DNA from: DSQK01 sp964550175
Lineage (GTDB): Archaea; Nanobdellota; Nanobdellia; Woesearchaeales; ARS49
Assembly: GCA_964550175.1 (NCBI GenBank)
Contig: CAZJXP010000001.1
Span: 1-64,000 of the forward strand
Direction: 5' to 3'
DNA length: 64,000 nucleotides
The translations under genes were made by a program, and so were the position numbers. Of this stretch, positions 32,469-40,296 are shown piece by piece. The stretch's first letter is position 1; every line of letters begins with the position of its first letter. The notes below the pieces were generated by a model. That model did not search any database and was not told the origin of the DNA. It saw only the letters and a list, made by a program, of their open reading frames with translations.

Positions 32469-33565
32469 AAACGAACACAATTATTCTGATTGTGGTGTTG
32501 CTGCTCATTGTCGGCTCGATAGTCTATCTCGAGAATGTCAAGCCAGCGGCGGTTATTGGGTCACTCCCGGATGCGGCGGACACGGCATCAGCCGAGGTCA
32601 TCGCGGCGAAGGAAGCGAAGTATCCTCGCGCGCCTGAGCTCATCGTCGGCGGCGAATGGATGAACGCGGAACCGTTGACTATGGCGTCTTTGCGCGGCAA
32701 GGTCGTGCTGCTCGACATTTGGACCTATTCCTGCATCAATTGCATCCGCACGTTGCCGTACATTACGAATTGGTGGGACAAATATGAGGATGCGGGACTG
32801 GTGATTGTCGGCGTGCATGCTCCTGAGTTTGATTTCGAGAAAGACCCTGATAATGTTCGAAAAGCCATCGAAAAATACAGCATCGAGTATCCCGTCATGC
32901 AGGACAACGACCGGGCGACGTGGTCTGCGTACCGCAACAACTACTGGCCGCGCAAGTATCTCATCGACATTGACGGGTTTGTCCGTTACGACCATATCGG
33001 CGAAGGAGGGTATGAAGATACGGAATTGCAAATCCAAGAGTTGCTCGCTGAGCGCATGCAGCGCTCGGGCGAATCGATGGATGTGAACAAGCCCATTTCT
33101 GTTCCTGAAGGAGCCGTTTCCGCTGGGCCTGTTGGAACGCCTGAACTGTATTTCGGATCAGCGTTCCGTCGCAATGTCGGCGGGAATGCAGAAGGATATC
33201 CGCCAGGAGAAACCGTTACATATGCGGTTCCCGCCGAGCGCGAACCGAACACACATTATGTCTCCGGCACGTGGAGCATCCATCCTGACTACATGGAGCT
33301 TGAAAGCGACGGCAGCGTGTATTTGACCTATTACGCCAAGAACGTGAACATTGTCGCGAGTTCAGAGACGGCGCAAGAGATTACGGTGCTGTTGGATGGA
33401 CAGCCGATTACTGATTCGGATGTGAGCGATGAGGTTGTTGAAGGTGGGTTGTTGGTCAAGGACGAACGTTTGTACAGCGTCGTGTTCAGCCCTGAGTCTG
33501 CGACACACTCGCTTGAATTCCAGGCGAAGAAAGGATTCCGAATATATACGTTTACGTTCGGCTGA
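32465..33565 (+). CDS. DipZ-like exported thioredoxin with C-terminal beta domain
   Basis: 366 residues from the ATG in the ATGA overlap with ccdA; a longer in-frame extension inside ccdA is not plausible. N-terminal anchor helix (~5-22), TlpA-like thioredoxin domain (~75-215) with the CINC active site in WTYSCINCIRTLPY and KYLIDIDGFVRY. A C-terminal domain (~235-366) has THYVSGTWSIHPDYMEL and VYLTYYAKNVNIVA. The order CcdA, thioredoxin, C-terminal beta domain is that of bacterial DipZ, in which one protein carries all three; here the membrane part is a separate gene. Confidence 0.88.
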   Translation: MKTNTIILIVVLLLIVGSIVYLENVKPAAVIGSLPDAADTASAEVIAAKEAKYPRAPELIVGGEWMNAEPLTMASLRGKVVLLDIWTYSCINCIRTLPYITNWWDKYEDAGLVIVGVHAPEFDFEKDPDNVRKAIEKYSIEYPVMQDNDRATWSAYRNNYWPRKYLIDIDGFVRYDHIGEGGYEDTELQIQELLAERMQRSGESMDVNKPISVPEGAVSAGPVGTPELYFGSAFRRNVGGNAEGYPPGETVTYAVPAEREPNTHYVSGTWSIHPDYMELESDGSVYLTYYAKNVNIVASSETAQEITVLLDGQPITDSDVSDEVVEGGLLVKDERLYSVVFSPESATHSLEFQAKKGFRIYTFTFG

Positions 33566-33566
33566 A

Positions 33567-34100
33567 TTACGTCGTGGTCATCATCGCGAGCTGGTATCTT
33601 TTGACGCGTTGGATGGCTTCGATGGCGTACATCTTGACGCTTGCATCGATTTCGGGATGCTTGTGCACATCTTCAGCGGTCATCCACAAACAAGCCGGGC
33701 TCTTTTCAGTCTCTGAAAGGGTGAGCTTGTCGGTCTTTGCCGTGGCGATGTACATGAGAGTTATGTGCTCGTGTGTCGCGTTGATGCGGTGGCGGTTCAA
33801 AAAGGTCGGCGGGATAAGCTCGACATATTCCTTGCCTGGCCTGCCGTTGGCGTTGTACAAGTTCCGTTCGTCAAGGAGGATGACTTCCAACCCGACCTCT
33901 TCTTTTGGCTCTCTTACTGCGGCTAGGTTCGGGTCCTCATCCAATTCTATGTGTCCTCCCACGCCGAGCCAGATGCCGTACTTGTCGTGCTTTCTGAGAA
34001 GAACCTTGTCCTTGTAGACGATGAATGTCTCAACCGTGAAATCAATCTTTTCGTGGATGTGGGCCATGCGGATTTTGAACACTTTTGTCTTAATAAGCAT
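33567..34100 (-). CDS. Nudix hydrolase
   Basis: 177 residues with a complete Nudix box: GHIELDE followed by REPKEEVGLEV, so Mg-binding Glu residues are present. The opening TVETFIVYKDKVLLRKHDKYG and ELIPPTFLNRHRIN strands are typical. The substrate cannot be read from sequence. I use the ATG with GGAG about 7 bases upstream; MAHIHEK at 34067 is an alternative. It converges on the thiol-redox module with a 1-base gap. Confidence 0.88.
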   Translation of the reverse strand: MLIKTKVFKIRMAHIHEKIDFTVETFIVYKDKVLLRKHDKYGIWLGVGGHIELDEDPNLAAVREPKEEVGLEVILLDERNLYNANGRPGKEYVELIPPTFLNRHRINATHEHITLMYIATAKTDKLTLSETEKSPACLWMTAEDVHKHPEIDASVKMYAIEAIQRVKRYQLAMMTTT

Positions 34101-34159
34101 TCAGTTTCTCCAGCATAGATTCCGTAACATTATTATGTCATTGCTGCTGATTCTGTTGT

Positions 34160-34525
34160 GTGGAAACATCATTAGACGTAGACCAGGTGTGCGAATTAGT
34201 GAAACGAAACGCACCGGTTGTTTTGTTGGATGTGCGCGAGCCTGAAGAGTATGAACAGGGCGCCATTGACGGAAGCATATTGGTTCCGCTCGATTCTTTG
34301 ACTGATGCGCTGCCGACGCTCGGATTCTCGAAAGAGAAGCAAATCATCTGCATCTGTCGTTCCGGACGACGGAGCAGCATGGCGGCCGAGTTTCTGCGCG
34401 AGCAAGGCTACACCGCGGTGAATATGGAAGGTGGGATGCGCGATTGGATCAAGCACCGGCATAATGAAGGATTGCTTTCTAAAGAAGAGTTTGACCGGAT
34501 GAGCAAGTATTTGGGAGCTCATTAG
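34160..34525 (+). CDS. Single-domain rhodanese
   Basis: 121 residues from GTG (no in-frame ATG before the domain). VVLLDVREPEEYEQGAIDGS and the active loop CRSGRRS in IICICRSGRRSSMAA fit a rhodanese; the loop Cys takes up sulfur. A second Cys two residues earlier is unusual but not disabling. GGMRDWIK closes the domain and a helical tail of ~25 residues follows. Probably sulfur transfer or persulfide handling; no dedicated partner nearby. Confidence 0.88.
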   Translation: METSLDVDQVCELVKRNAPVVLLDVREPEEYEQGAIDGSILVPLDSLTDALPTLGFSKEKQIICICRSGRRSSMAAEFLREQGYTAVNMEGGMRDWIKHRHNEGLLSKEEFDRMSKYLGAH

Positions 34526-34542
34526 GCGTTTGTCAGTAGTTA

Positions 34543-34557
34543 AGCTTTTTACCGCCC
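34543..34557 (+). repeat. Truncated dispersed repeat end
   Basis: AGCTTTTTACCGCCC, directly abutting the full copy at 34561. It suggests one copy landed next to or inside another. Confidence 0.55.
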
Positions 34558-34560
34558 AAA

Positions 34561-34648
34561 ACTTTTTACCGGCGATATTGGTCGTAGCGTTGGCTCGATT
34601 GTAAATACGATTATGGCCGAAACGCGTCAAAACGTGCCGGTAAAAAGT
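34561..34648 (+). repeat. Dispersed repeat with perfect 12-bp terminal inverted repeats
   Basis: ACTTTTTACCGG at 34561-34572 and CCGGTAAAAAGT at 34637-34648. The left end continues CGATATTGGTCGTAGCG and the right end has CGTCAAAACG, the same element as 16928-17011 in the opposite orientation. Confidence 0.85.
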
Positions 34649-34724
34649 GATGCAAGGTCAGCTAAAAGATGGGCATGAGTAACGTTTAAAAAGCGGAACG
34701 CGTAGCATTCTCAAAAGAGGTCAT

Positions 34725-35972
34725 ATGCTCACCATACACTGGAATGATTCAGGATTCTCTCGCGCGCGCATAAACGCCGTAGCTGCGAAGTGCAAATCGC
34801 GCATCAAGCAGCTGAAGCAGGTCGTTGCTTCGCACGACGAGCATGATGCCGCCGCGTCGTTGCTGTTGCCCTTAGATTCTCATCAGGTTTCTCTTTGCAA
34901 ATTCTTGGCTCGGACGTGCAACGACACCTCGTTGTTAGTGGTTGTTGGCATCGGCGGAAGCAATCTCGGCACGATGGCAATCCAGCAAGCCGTCTTCGGC
35001 ACGCCTCCCGGCATGAAGGTGCGTTATGTTGATACCGTTGACGCGGATATGCTGCACGAGGCCGTGCATGACATCCGCGTGACGCTGAATGAAGGCAAGA
35101 ACGTAACAATCAACATCATTTCAAAATCAGGAACGACCACAGAAACACTAGCCAATGCAGCCGTGCTTCTCGGCTTTGCCCGTCACAAGCACTGCAAAAT
35201 AGTTATAACAACGGACACAGGTTCGCCACTTGAACACACCGCGCACACGCTGGACATTCCCGTGCTTTCGATTCCGCCGCACGTCGGCGGAAGGTATTCG
35301 GTGTTTTCCGCGGTTTCTTTGTTTCCGTTAGCTGTGTTGGGCGTCAATGTCGAACGATTAGTTCAAGGGGCGCAGCGCATGCTCGACCACTGTTTACGAA
35401 GTGATGTCGCGCACAACCCTGCGCTGATGCTCGCGTCAATCGCGTATTTGCAGGTGAAAAACGGCAAGCAAGTCCATGACACGTTCGTCTTCGCGAATGA
35501 CCTTGAAGCGTACGGTCGATGGTACCGCCAGCTATTGGCCGAAAGCCTAGGCAAAAATCATCACACCGGAATCATCCCAGTCACTTCGGTCGGAAGCACG
35601 GACCTGCATTCCGTCGGCCAGCTTGACATGGCCGGCCCGAACATCCAATATCACCGATTTGTGACGGTGCGAAACAACCACGAGGCCAAAGTCCCGCCAA
35701 GCTCGTTTGACAAGATCGTGAATCTCAATGGGCTCTCGTTCGCGAAGATCATGTCCGCAATAATCCACGGTACGCAAACCGCGTTCCGAAACCGCAAGAA
35801 GCCGTTCATCCAAATCGATTTGCCGGACAAGTCCGCCGAAACAATCGGCGCATTACTGCAGGTCGAGATGGTTTCAGTTATGTTGTTAGGATATCTGCTC
35901 GGCGTGAATCCATTCAACCAGCCGGACGTCGAAGAATACAAGATAGCTACAAGGAAGGCGCTGGGACGCTAA
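34725..35972 (+). CDS. pgi: Glucose-6-phosphate isomerase, bacterial type
   Basis: 415 residues. Sugar-phosphate site VVGIGGSNLGTMA, SIS-type loop NIISKSGTTTET, VGGRYSVFSAVSLFPLA, and the catalytic-Glu region YRQLLAESLGKNHHTG, then SVGQLDMAGPNIQYH. It interconverts glucose- and fructose-6-phosphate. This is the PGI superfamily, unlike the cupin-type enzyme of Thermococcales, and short as in archaeal members. Ribosome site AAAGAGGTC; TATA-like GTTTAAAAAGC near 34684. Overlaps the convergent gene by 4 bases. Confidence 0.94.
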   Translation: MLTIHWNDSGFSRARINAVAAKCKSRIKQLKQVVASHDEHDAAASLLLPLDSHQVSLCKFLARTCNDTSLLVVVGIGGSNLGTMAIQQAVFGTPPGMKVRYVDTVDADMLHEAVHDIRVTLNEGKNVTINIISKSGTTTETLANAAVLLGFARHKHCKIVITTDTGSPLEHTAHTLDIPVLSIPPHVGGRYSVFSAVSLFPLAVLGVNVERLVQGAQRMLDHCLRSDVAHNPALMLASIAYLQVKNGKQVHDTFVFANDLEAYGRWYRQLLAESLGKNHHTGIIPVTSVGSTDLHSVGQLDMAGPNIQYHRFVTVRNNHEAKVPPSSFDKIVNLNGLSFAKIMSAIIHGTQTAFRNRKKPFIQIDLPDKSAETIGALLQVEMVSVMLLGYLLGVNPFNQPDVEEYKIATRKALGR

Positions 35973-36313
35973 ATAATCTGGTCTTTCAACGATTTCCAGT
36001 TCAGCGTTTCTGCAGAAAAAACGGGCTGATAGCCCACATTAGCGGGTCCGAGCCAGGAATGACCCAAATAGTGATTTCCTGATTCGTCTTTTCTCGTCCG
36101 CACGTTTGATTCGCATAATTCTTTTCGGATAAGCAATCGTTGAAACGTCCCGCGCCGCGCGTATTGGAACTGGAACGCGTATGTTTTGCCACGGTGCGAG
36201 CCGTTTGCGACGGCGATTCTGCGGTACGTGGTTCCGGGAGCGTCTTCCGCTACGGTGCAATTGGTGCCGACTTCGGCGATGATGCGTTCAAATGCGGATT
36301 CGAGATCGGTCAT
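35969..36313 (-). CDS. Hypothetical protein in ferredoxin operon
   Basis: 114 residues, alpha/beta. The middle is basic (RRIAVANGSHRGKTYAFQFQ, YARRGTFQRLLIRKEL) and could bind a nucleotide or nucleic acid; the chain ends ETLNWKSLKDQII. No family recognised. Its ATG overlaps the ferredoxin stop by 4 bases, so it is read with that gene. Confidence 0.68.
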   Translation of the reverse strand: MTDLESAFERIIAEVGTNCTVAEDAPGTTYRRIAVANGSHRGKTYAFQFQYARRGTFQRLLIRKELCESNVRTRKDESGNHYLGHSWLGPANVGYQPVFSAETLNWKSLKDQII

Positions 36314-36561
36314 ATCAATCGTTCTCCCGTTTCAACGTCCTCGATGTGGATGACTAATACGGGGCAGGCTTGCGCGGATTCCATCATTTTCGGCAGTTCT
36401 GCTTCGTCAATGATGAGCTCGAAATAATCCCCTTTCTTGTGCGATTGGGCAAGGTCGGCCTTTCCGTCGTCGTTCAGCGACCAGCGCTTGTCATGCGCTA
36501 GAACGCACGTGCCGGCGCCGATGCAGTTTTGGCGGTCATAGATGACACGGTACTTCTTCAT
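36310..36561 (-). CDS. Ferredoxin, three-cysteine ligand set
   Basis: 83 residues. One cluster motif: QNCIGAGTCV with Cys-x5-Cys, where the usual middle Cys (CxxCxxC) is Ala, and the last ligand in SAQACPVLVI. In related single-cluster ferredoxins loss of that Cys goes with a 3Fe-4S cluster, so that is likely here. The electron partner is not evident in the operon; the oxidoreductase at 45192 and the thioredoxin reductases are candidates only by function. Confidence 0.87.
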   Translation of the reverse strand: MKKYRVIYDRQNCIGAGTCVLAHDKRWSLNDDGKADLAQSHKKGDYFELIIDEAELPKMMESAQACPVLVIHIEDVETGERLI

Positions 36562-36602
36562 GCTGCGTTTGTCGAGAGGGGGTTTATGTGCTTTTCGCTC
36601 TT

Positions 36603-36956
36603 CTAGTGCTTTTCGCGCTCCCGATTGACATGCATTTCCAGAATGTTCTTGAGCGAACGATCTAGCGCTTTTCGGTGTTTCGGCTCATCCCTAACGGTCA
36701 TTTCGGTTTTCGCGAGCAGGTCTTCAAACACCATTTTCGTAAGCTCTTCGCTTGTGCTGACAACATAAAGCTGCGCGAACCCAACCCTCGAACTGCGTGG
36801 CTCTTCCTTGCAGTAAATGGCGGCAAAATGCTCGTGAAAACGAAGTTCCTTCGAAAAGAGCCTGCTCGACTGCTGATTAAATGAGTCGTATTCTGCCAGG
36901 GAGTTTTCCAATGTGCCCCAATACGAGACTATTTCGGCGCGTGATGACCAGTCCAT
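36603..36956 (-). CDS. Hypothetical helical protein
   Basis: 117 residues. Begins MDWSSRAEIVSYWGTLENSL; the C-terminal half is helical and basic (KHRKALDRSLKNILEMHVNR). One Cys. No family recognised. It lies 4 bases after the DUF2203 gene and 41 before the ferredoxin, all on the minus strand. Confidence 0.66.
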   Translation of the reverse strand: MDWSSRAEIVSYWGTLENSLAEYDSFNQQSSRLFSKELRFHEHFAAIYCKEEPRSSRVGFAQLYVVSTSEELTKMVFEDLLAKTEMTVRDEPKHRKALDRSLKNILEMHVNREREKH

Positions 36957-36960
36957 AAGT

Positions 36961-37401
36961 TCACTTTCGGTAGATTTGGTCGAGATTTAGGATTAATTGT
37001 CTTCCTACGAATCCGCTTTTTATGTCGTGCCAATAGAGGATTCCCTTTTCGCCGAGCTTCCAGCACAGGAGCACTTCGTGCGTGCCGGACTTGTGCGGGA
37101 AGTCGATGAGTCCTTGGTCCAAATCCTTGATGATGATCCCTTTTTCGATGATGTCATTCAGGTAGTCGTAGAATTCCAAGCAATGGGCGTGGAATAGTCT
37201 GTTGGCTTGGACGTTCTTGCCGAGCATGAACTGGAAGCCGTCGTCGGACGAGATTTCTATGAGTTTCGAGAATTCTTGATGCTCTGTGGCGATGCGCTCG
37301 ATGGCTTTCTTGTGCACGAGGACTTTCTTCAGATGTTTCGAGAGCCACGGGATGAGCTTTTCAGCTTCTGATATGGTGAAGAACCTCTTTTCTTCGGGCA
37401 T
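36961..37401 (-). CDS. DUF2203 family protein
   Basis: 146 residues from the ATG of MPEEKRFFTISEAEKLIPWL; a longer frame runs 42 codons upstream into a dispersed repeat and is rejected. The DUF2203 pattern includes IIKDLDQGLIDFPHKSG and EVLLCWKLGEKGILYWHD followed by GFVGRQ. Function of the family is unknown. It heads a four-gene operon with a ferredoxin. Confidence 0.85.
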   Translation of the reverse strand: MPEEKRFFTISEAEKLIPWLSKHLKKVLVHKKAIERIATEHQEFSKLIEISSDDGFQFMLGKNVQANRLFHAHCLEFYDYLNDIIEKGIIIKDLDQGLIDFPHKSGTHEVLLCWKLGEKGILYWHDIKSGFVGRQLILNLDQIYRK

Positions 37402-37450
37402 GAATGGAGTTGTACTTTTGACTTTAAAAGCGTTATGACTGTCGTCGTAA

Positions 37451-37540
37451 TACTTTTTACCGCCCCGATTGGATGCGTTCAGGCAATAATGTTTTTTCCT
37501 ATCGAGCCAACGACTCAAAATCTGCAAGGACGAACCAAAG
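37451..37540 (+). repeat. Dispersed repeat copy
   Basis: ACTTTTTACCGCCCCGATTG from 37452 and AACGACTCAAAATCTGC near 37509-37525. Lies upstream of the DUF2203 gene and past the end of msrB. Confidence 0.75.
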
Positions 37541-37557
37541 TTAAGGAAAGCAAGCTC

Positions 37558-37932
37558 TTACTTCTTCTTGAATCCTAATGAGCACGAGTTGATGCAGAAC
37601 CGTTTGCCTGTTTTTGTCGGGCCGTCGTCGAAGACGTGGCCTAAATGTCCGCCGCAGTTCTTGCAGTAGACTTCGGTTCTTTGCATTCCCAATTCATTAT
37701 CGGGTCGTTGTCCGACGTTTTCTGACGCTCGGTCGAAGCTCGGCCAGCCCGTGCCTGAATCGAACTTCGAGTCCGATGGGAACAAATCGGCATCGCACGC
37801 GGCGCACTGGTACATCCCGGTTGCTTTGTTTTTCAATAATTTGCCCGTGAACGCCTGCTCGGTGCCTTTTTCTCGGAGAACGTGATATTGTTCTGGCGTG
37901 AGTTTCTTTTTCCAGTCGGTGGTGGGTTTCAT
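37558..37932 (-). CDS. msrB: Peptide methionine-R-sulfoxide reductase MsrB
   Basis: 124 residues. Zinc pairs YQCAACDADLF and YCKNCGGHLGHVF, the signature GTGWPSF, and the catalytic Cys in KRFCINSCSLGF. It reduces methionine-R-sulfoxide, then is recycled by thioredoxin, of which this window has several forms. A second Cys lies four residues after the catalytic one (CINSC where Ala is common) and may serve in resolution. Full length, standalone. Confidence 0.95.
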   Translation of the reverse strand: MKPTTDWKKKLTPEQYHVLREKGTEQAFTGKLLKNKATGMYQCAACDADLFPSDSKFDSGTGWPSFDRASENVGQRPDNELGMQRTEVYCKNCGGHLGHVFDDGPTKTGKRFCINSCSLGFKKK

Positions 37933-37947
37933 CGTGGTCTCAATGGG

Positions 37948-38277
37948 TTACAATCCTATAAACTTAACTTCGAGAATCCAAAATAAGGTGAGAAAAAATA
38001 GACCTATCAATGCACTTGATGTACCGGGTTGTTTTCTTTTTTGTGATTGATAGATTCCGATGATGCCTGCTCCTACGCAAATAAATGATACATATTCAAT
38101 CGTGAATGTTGCCGTGAGTATAATTAATGCGAATGGAATTTTTATCCAAAGAGGAAATGATTCCCCGTACCCTGCAGCTTGCAGATGATTCATTACAATA
38201 AAAATAGTTATGAAGAGATAATGGTATAGGGTAAGAAATAAGGATAGTAATGACCACGGGTTTGGTGTTTTTTTCAT
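37948..38277 (-). CDS. Hypothetical three-helix membrane protein
   Basis: 109 residues starting MKKTPNPWSLLSLFLTL. I use the ATG in the ATGA overlap with the upstream endonuclease stop rather than a GTG 12 bases earlier. Helices at ~7-30, ~44-75 and ~92-108. AT-richer than neighbours. No family recognised. Confidence 0.68.
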   Translation of the reverse strand: MKKTPNPWSLLSLFLTLYHYLFITIFIVMNHLQAAGYGESFPLWIKIPFALIILTATFTIEYVSFICVGAGIIGIYQSQKRKQPGTSSALIGLFFLTLFWILEVKFIGL

Positions 38278-39125
38278 AATGCTCTCCACGTCTGTTGTAA
38301 TAATAACGCATCCTCTTCAATATTAGGACTTTCATCAATCACGATGCCCTTGAGCTTGAACTCTTTCCAGACATTCAATAATTCTTTCCACTTCATGTCG
38401 GATTCTTTCAAATTTAAGTGGTGCTTTTCCCCTTTTGGACCGTATTCGATGCCGGTGACTTGGATGTGCATGTTGTGCAGGCCTTCCTTCCCCAATCCTT
38501 TTTCGTATTCTGTTAGGATTTGTCGGAATTCTTCCGTCGTGTTGTTGATGCCGTTGTAGCGTGCGTGCAGGTGCGCGAAGTCGACGCACGGAAGCACGCC
38601 TTCGACGTCTTGCGAGAGCTTGATACATTCCTTCAAATCTCCCCACTGGGTTTCTTTGCCAGTGGTTTCCGGTCTGAGCCAGACGTTCGTCATGCCGTTG
38701 TCTTTTAACGTGGCTAGAACGTCCTTGAATCCTTTTTTGACGCAGTCGTACGCTTGTTCTTTGCTTTTGCCTTGATAGAACGCCGCGTGCCAGGTGATGC
38801 TGTATCCGCCGCACTCGTTCATTCTGGTGGCGGCGTCGACCATGCGCTTCTTGGTCGCGGCGATCTTTTCCGGCTCCAACGACGCGAGGTTGACCCAGAA
38901 CTGGCCGTGACATGTGAGCGCGATCTTTTGTTCTTCGGCAGTTTTCTTGATAATAGGCGCTTTCTCCTTGCTTATGTTGATGGACTGCACCCACTCCATC
39001 TCCATCGCATCGAGACCGAGTTTACGACATTGCTTGATGCCGTTTTCGGTGTCGCGTTTGCCTTGCCCGTCTTCCGTTGATGTGGGAATGCCCGGACAGC
39101 CGAAGATGAGATCGTTGAATTTCAC
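38274..39125 (-). CDS. nfo: Endonuclease IV-like AP endonuclease (TIM barrel)
   Basis: 283 residues. Metal-ligand stretches in family order: LTCHGQFWVNLAS (His), ITWHAAFYQGKS (His), WLRPETTGK (Glu), PCVDFAHLHARYNG (Asp and His), HIQVTGIEYG, and GIVIDESPN (Glu). This matches the three-metal site of endonuclease IV, which cuts 5' to abasic sites in base excision repair. The N-terminus FGCPGIPTSTEDGQGK is typical of archaeal members. A sugar isomerase of the same fold is less likely given the Asp-x-x-His spacing. Confidence 0.88.
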   Translation of the reverse strand: MKFNDLIFGCPGIPTSTEDGQGKRDTENGIKQCRKLGLDAMEMEWVQSINISKEKAPIIKKTAEEQKIALTCHGQFWVNLASLEPEKIAATKKRMVDAATRMNECGGYSITWHAAFYQGKSKEQAYDCVKKGFKDVLATLKDNGMTNVWLRPETTGKETQWGDLKECIKLSQDVEGVLPCVDFAHLHARYNGINNTTEEFRQILTEYEKGLGKEGLHNMHIQVTGIEYGPKGEKHHLNLKESDMKWKELLNVWKEFKLKGIVIDESPNIEEDALLLQQTWRAL

Positions 39126-39155
39126 GTATTTGTATCTAGAACGCTACTATAATAA

Positions 39156-40238
39156 TTATGCGAGTTCTTGGTTTCTGATAATAGGGTCAACACATTCATT
39201 GATTGATGTGTTGCTTTGCGTAACTTGCGGACATTGCGTTTTGAGTAAATTGTCCAGTTTCGCAATGGTTTCTTTTATCATTTGAGGATTATTGCTGGCG
39301 TACTTGAACACGTGTCCATTCTTTGACCATTCTGCACCAACGGTGAGTGCTCGAAGAAGGGTGTAAAGAGGCAATAATTTTACTTTTGTCTGAATGAGCT
39401 TGTTCCAAGCATACTCTTTTCTGACTGTTGATTTTGACATCATGTCACGCGTTGAAATGAGCGTTTCTGGCGTCGTGAGTTGTATACTTTTGTGCAATTC
39501 AACATTCGCGTTCGCCTGTTCAAAACTGCCCGCTTGTGAAGTGTATTTCATTTCAATTTTTCTGATTCTTTTACTTATATTCTTGATGTGCTGTTCGCGA
39601 TTAAGATAGATGTTGTCGAAGAGTTTGTTATTGAGATGTTCCTTGAGCGCAGGAAATATGTTTGATCGGGTATTCGGGGTAAATCCGTTATAGGTATGGG
39701 TTAACACATAGCCTGCTGAGGCAATGAGCATGAGTGTTGCACCAATTAATCCGGAATACACCATCGGATGGGCATGCGTACCAATAGCAGTAATTGCAGA
39801 CGTAAGTGGAATTATGGCACCAAAACCCAAAGCAAAATAGCTTTTATTTGGATGAGTTTCAATAAAATCAACTCCTTTTCTCGTGATGTGCGGCAGAAGA
39901 TGTTCGAGAGACGTGTGTGCGATGTTTTGTTCTATTAGTGCGCGAAGCAAAATCGGATTTGGAACATCATCAGAACAGGCATAGTCTGTATTCTTGTGCA
40001 CTTCTTCAGTTATTTCTTTGCCCGAAAACAATGATTTTATTTTTGTCTCCAAATTTTCATCGCTTTGCGGGATGCGTAAGAGCAGCATGGATTGTGGCTG
40101 CTCTATTTTTGATCGAAAAAGAGCACTATGTGTTTTTTCAGTCTCAGTGGGATTGTATATTGAGGCGCTAACGTTAATTGGGCCTTTTTTCCCTTCAATT
40201 AGAGTAAGCTGTCCGATGTCTTGATGAAACAAATCCAT
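39156..40238 (-). CDS. Hypothetical two-helix membrane protein
   Basis: 360 residues. A soluble N-terminal part (~1-130) precedes two adjacent membrane helices (~135-185; YFALGFGAIIPLTSAITAIG, GATLMLIASAGYVLTH) and a long helical C-terminal part rich in Lys, Asn and Thr (KEHLNNKLFDNIYLNREQHI). AT-richer than its neighbours, suggesting a different history. No family recognised; topology puts both soluble parts on the same side. Confidence 0.68.
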   Translation of the reverse strand: MDLFHQDIGQLTLIEGKKGPINVSASIYNPTETEKTHSALFRSKIEQPQSMLLLRIPQSDENLETKIKSLFSGKEITEEVHKNTDYACSDDVPNPILLRALIEQNIAHTSLEHLLPHITRKGVDFIETHPNKSYFALGFGAIIPLTSAITAIGTHAHPMVYSGLIGATLMLIASAGYVLTHTYNGFTPNTRSNIFPALKEHLNNKLFDNIYLNREQHIKNISKRIRKIEMKYTSQAGSFEQANANVELHKSIQLTTPETLISTRDMMSKSTVRKEYAWNKLIQTKVKLLPLYTLLRALTVGAEWSKNGHVFKYASNNPQMIKETIAKLDNLLKTQCPQVTQSNTSINECVDPIIRNQELA

Positions 40239-40296
40239 GAGCTATTTATTGACGGTGAGTTTATAAATCTTTCTTTAAGTAACTACTAATAGGTAG

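Noticed and set aside
37402..37527. N-terminal extension of the DUF2203 protein (reads SNRGGKKYYDD)
   Set aside because: It is translated dispersed repeat; the domain begins at the ATG at 37401.
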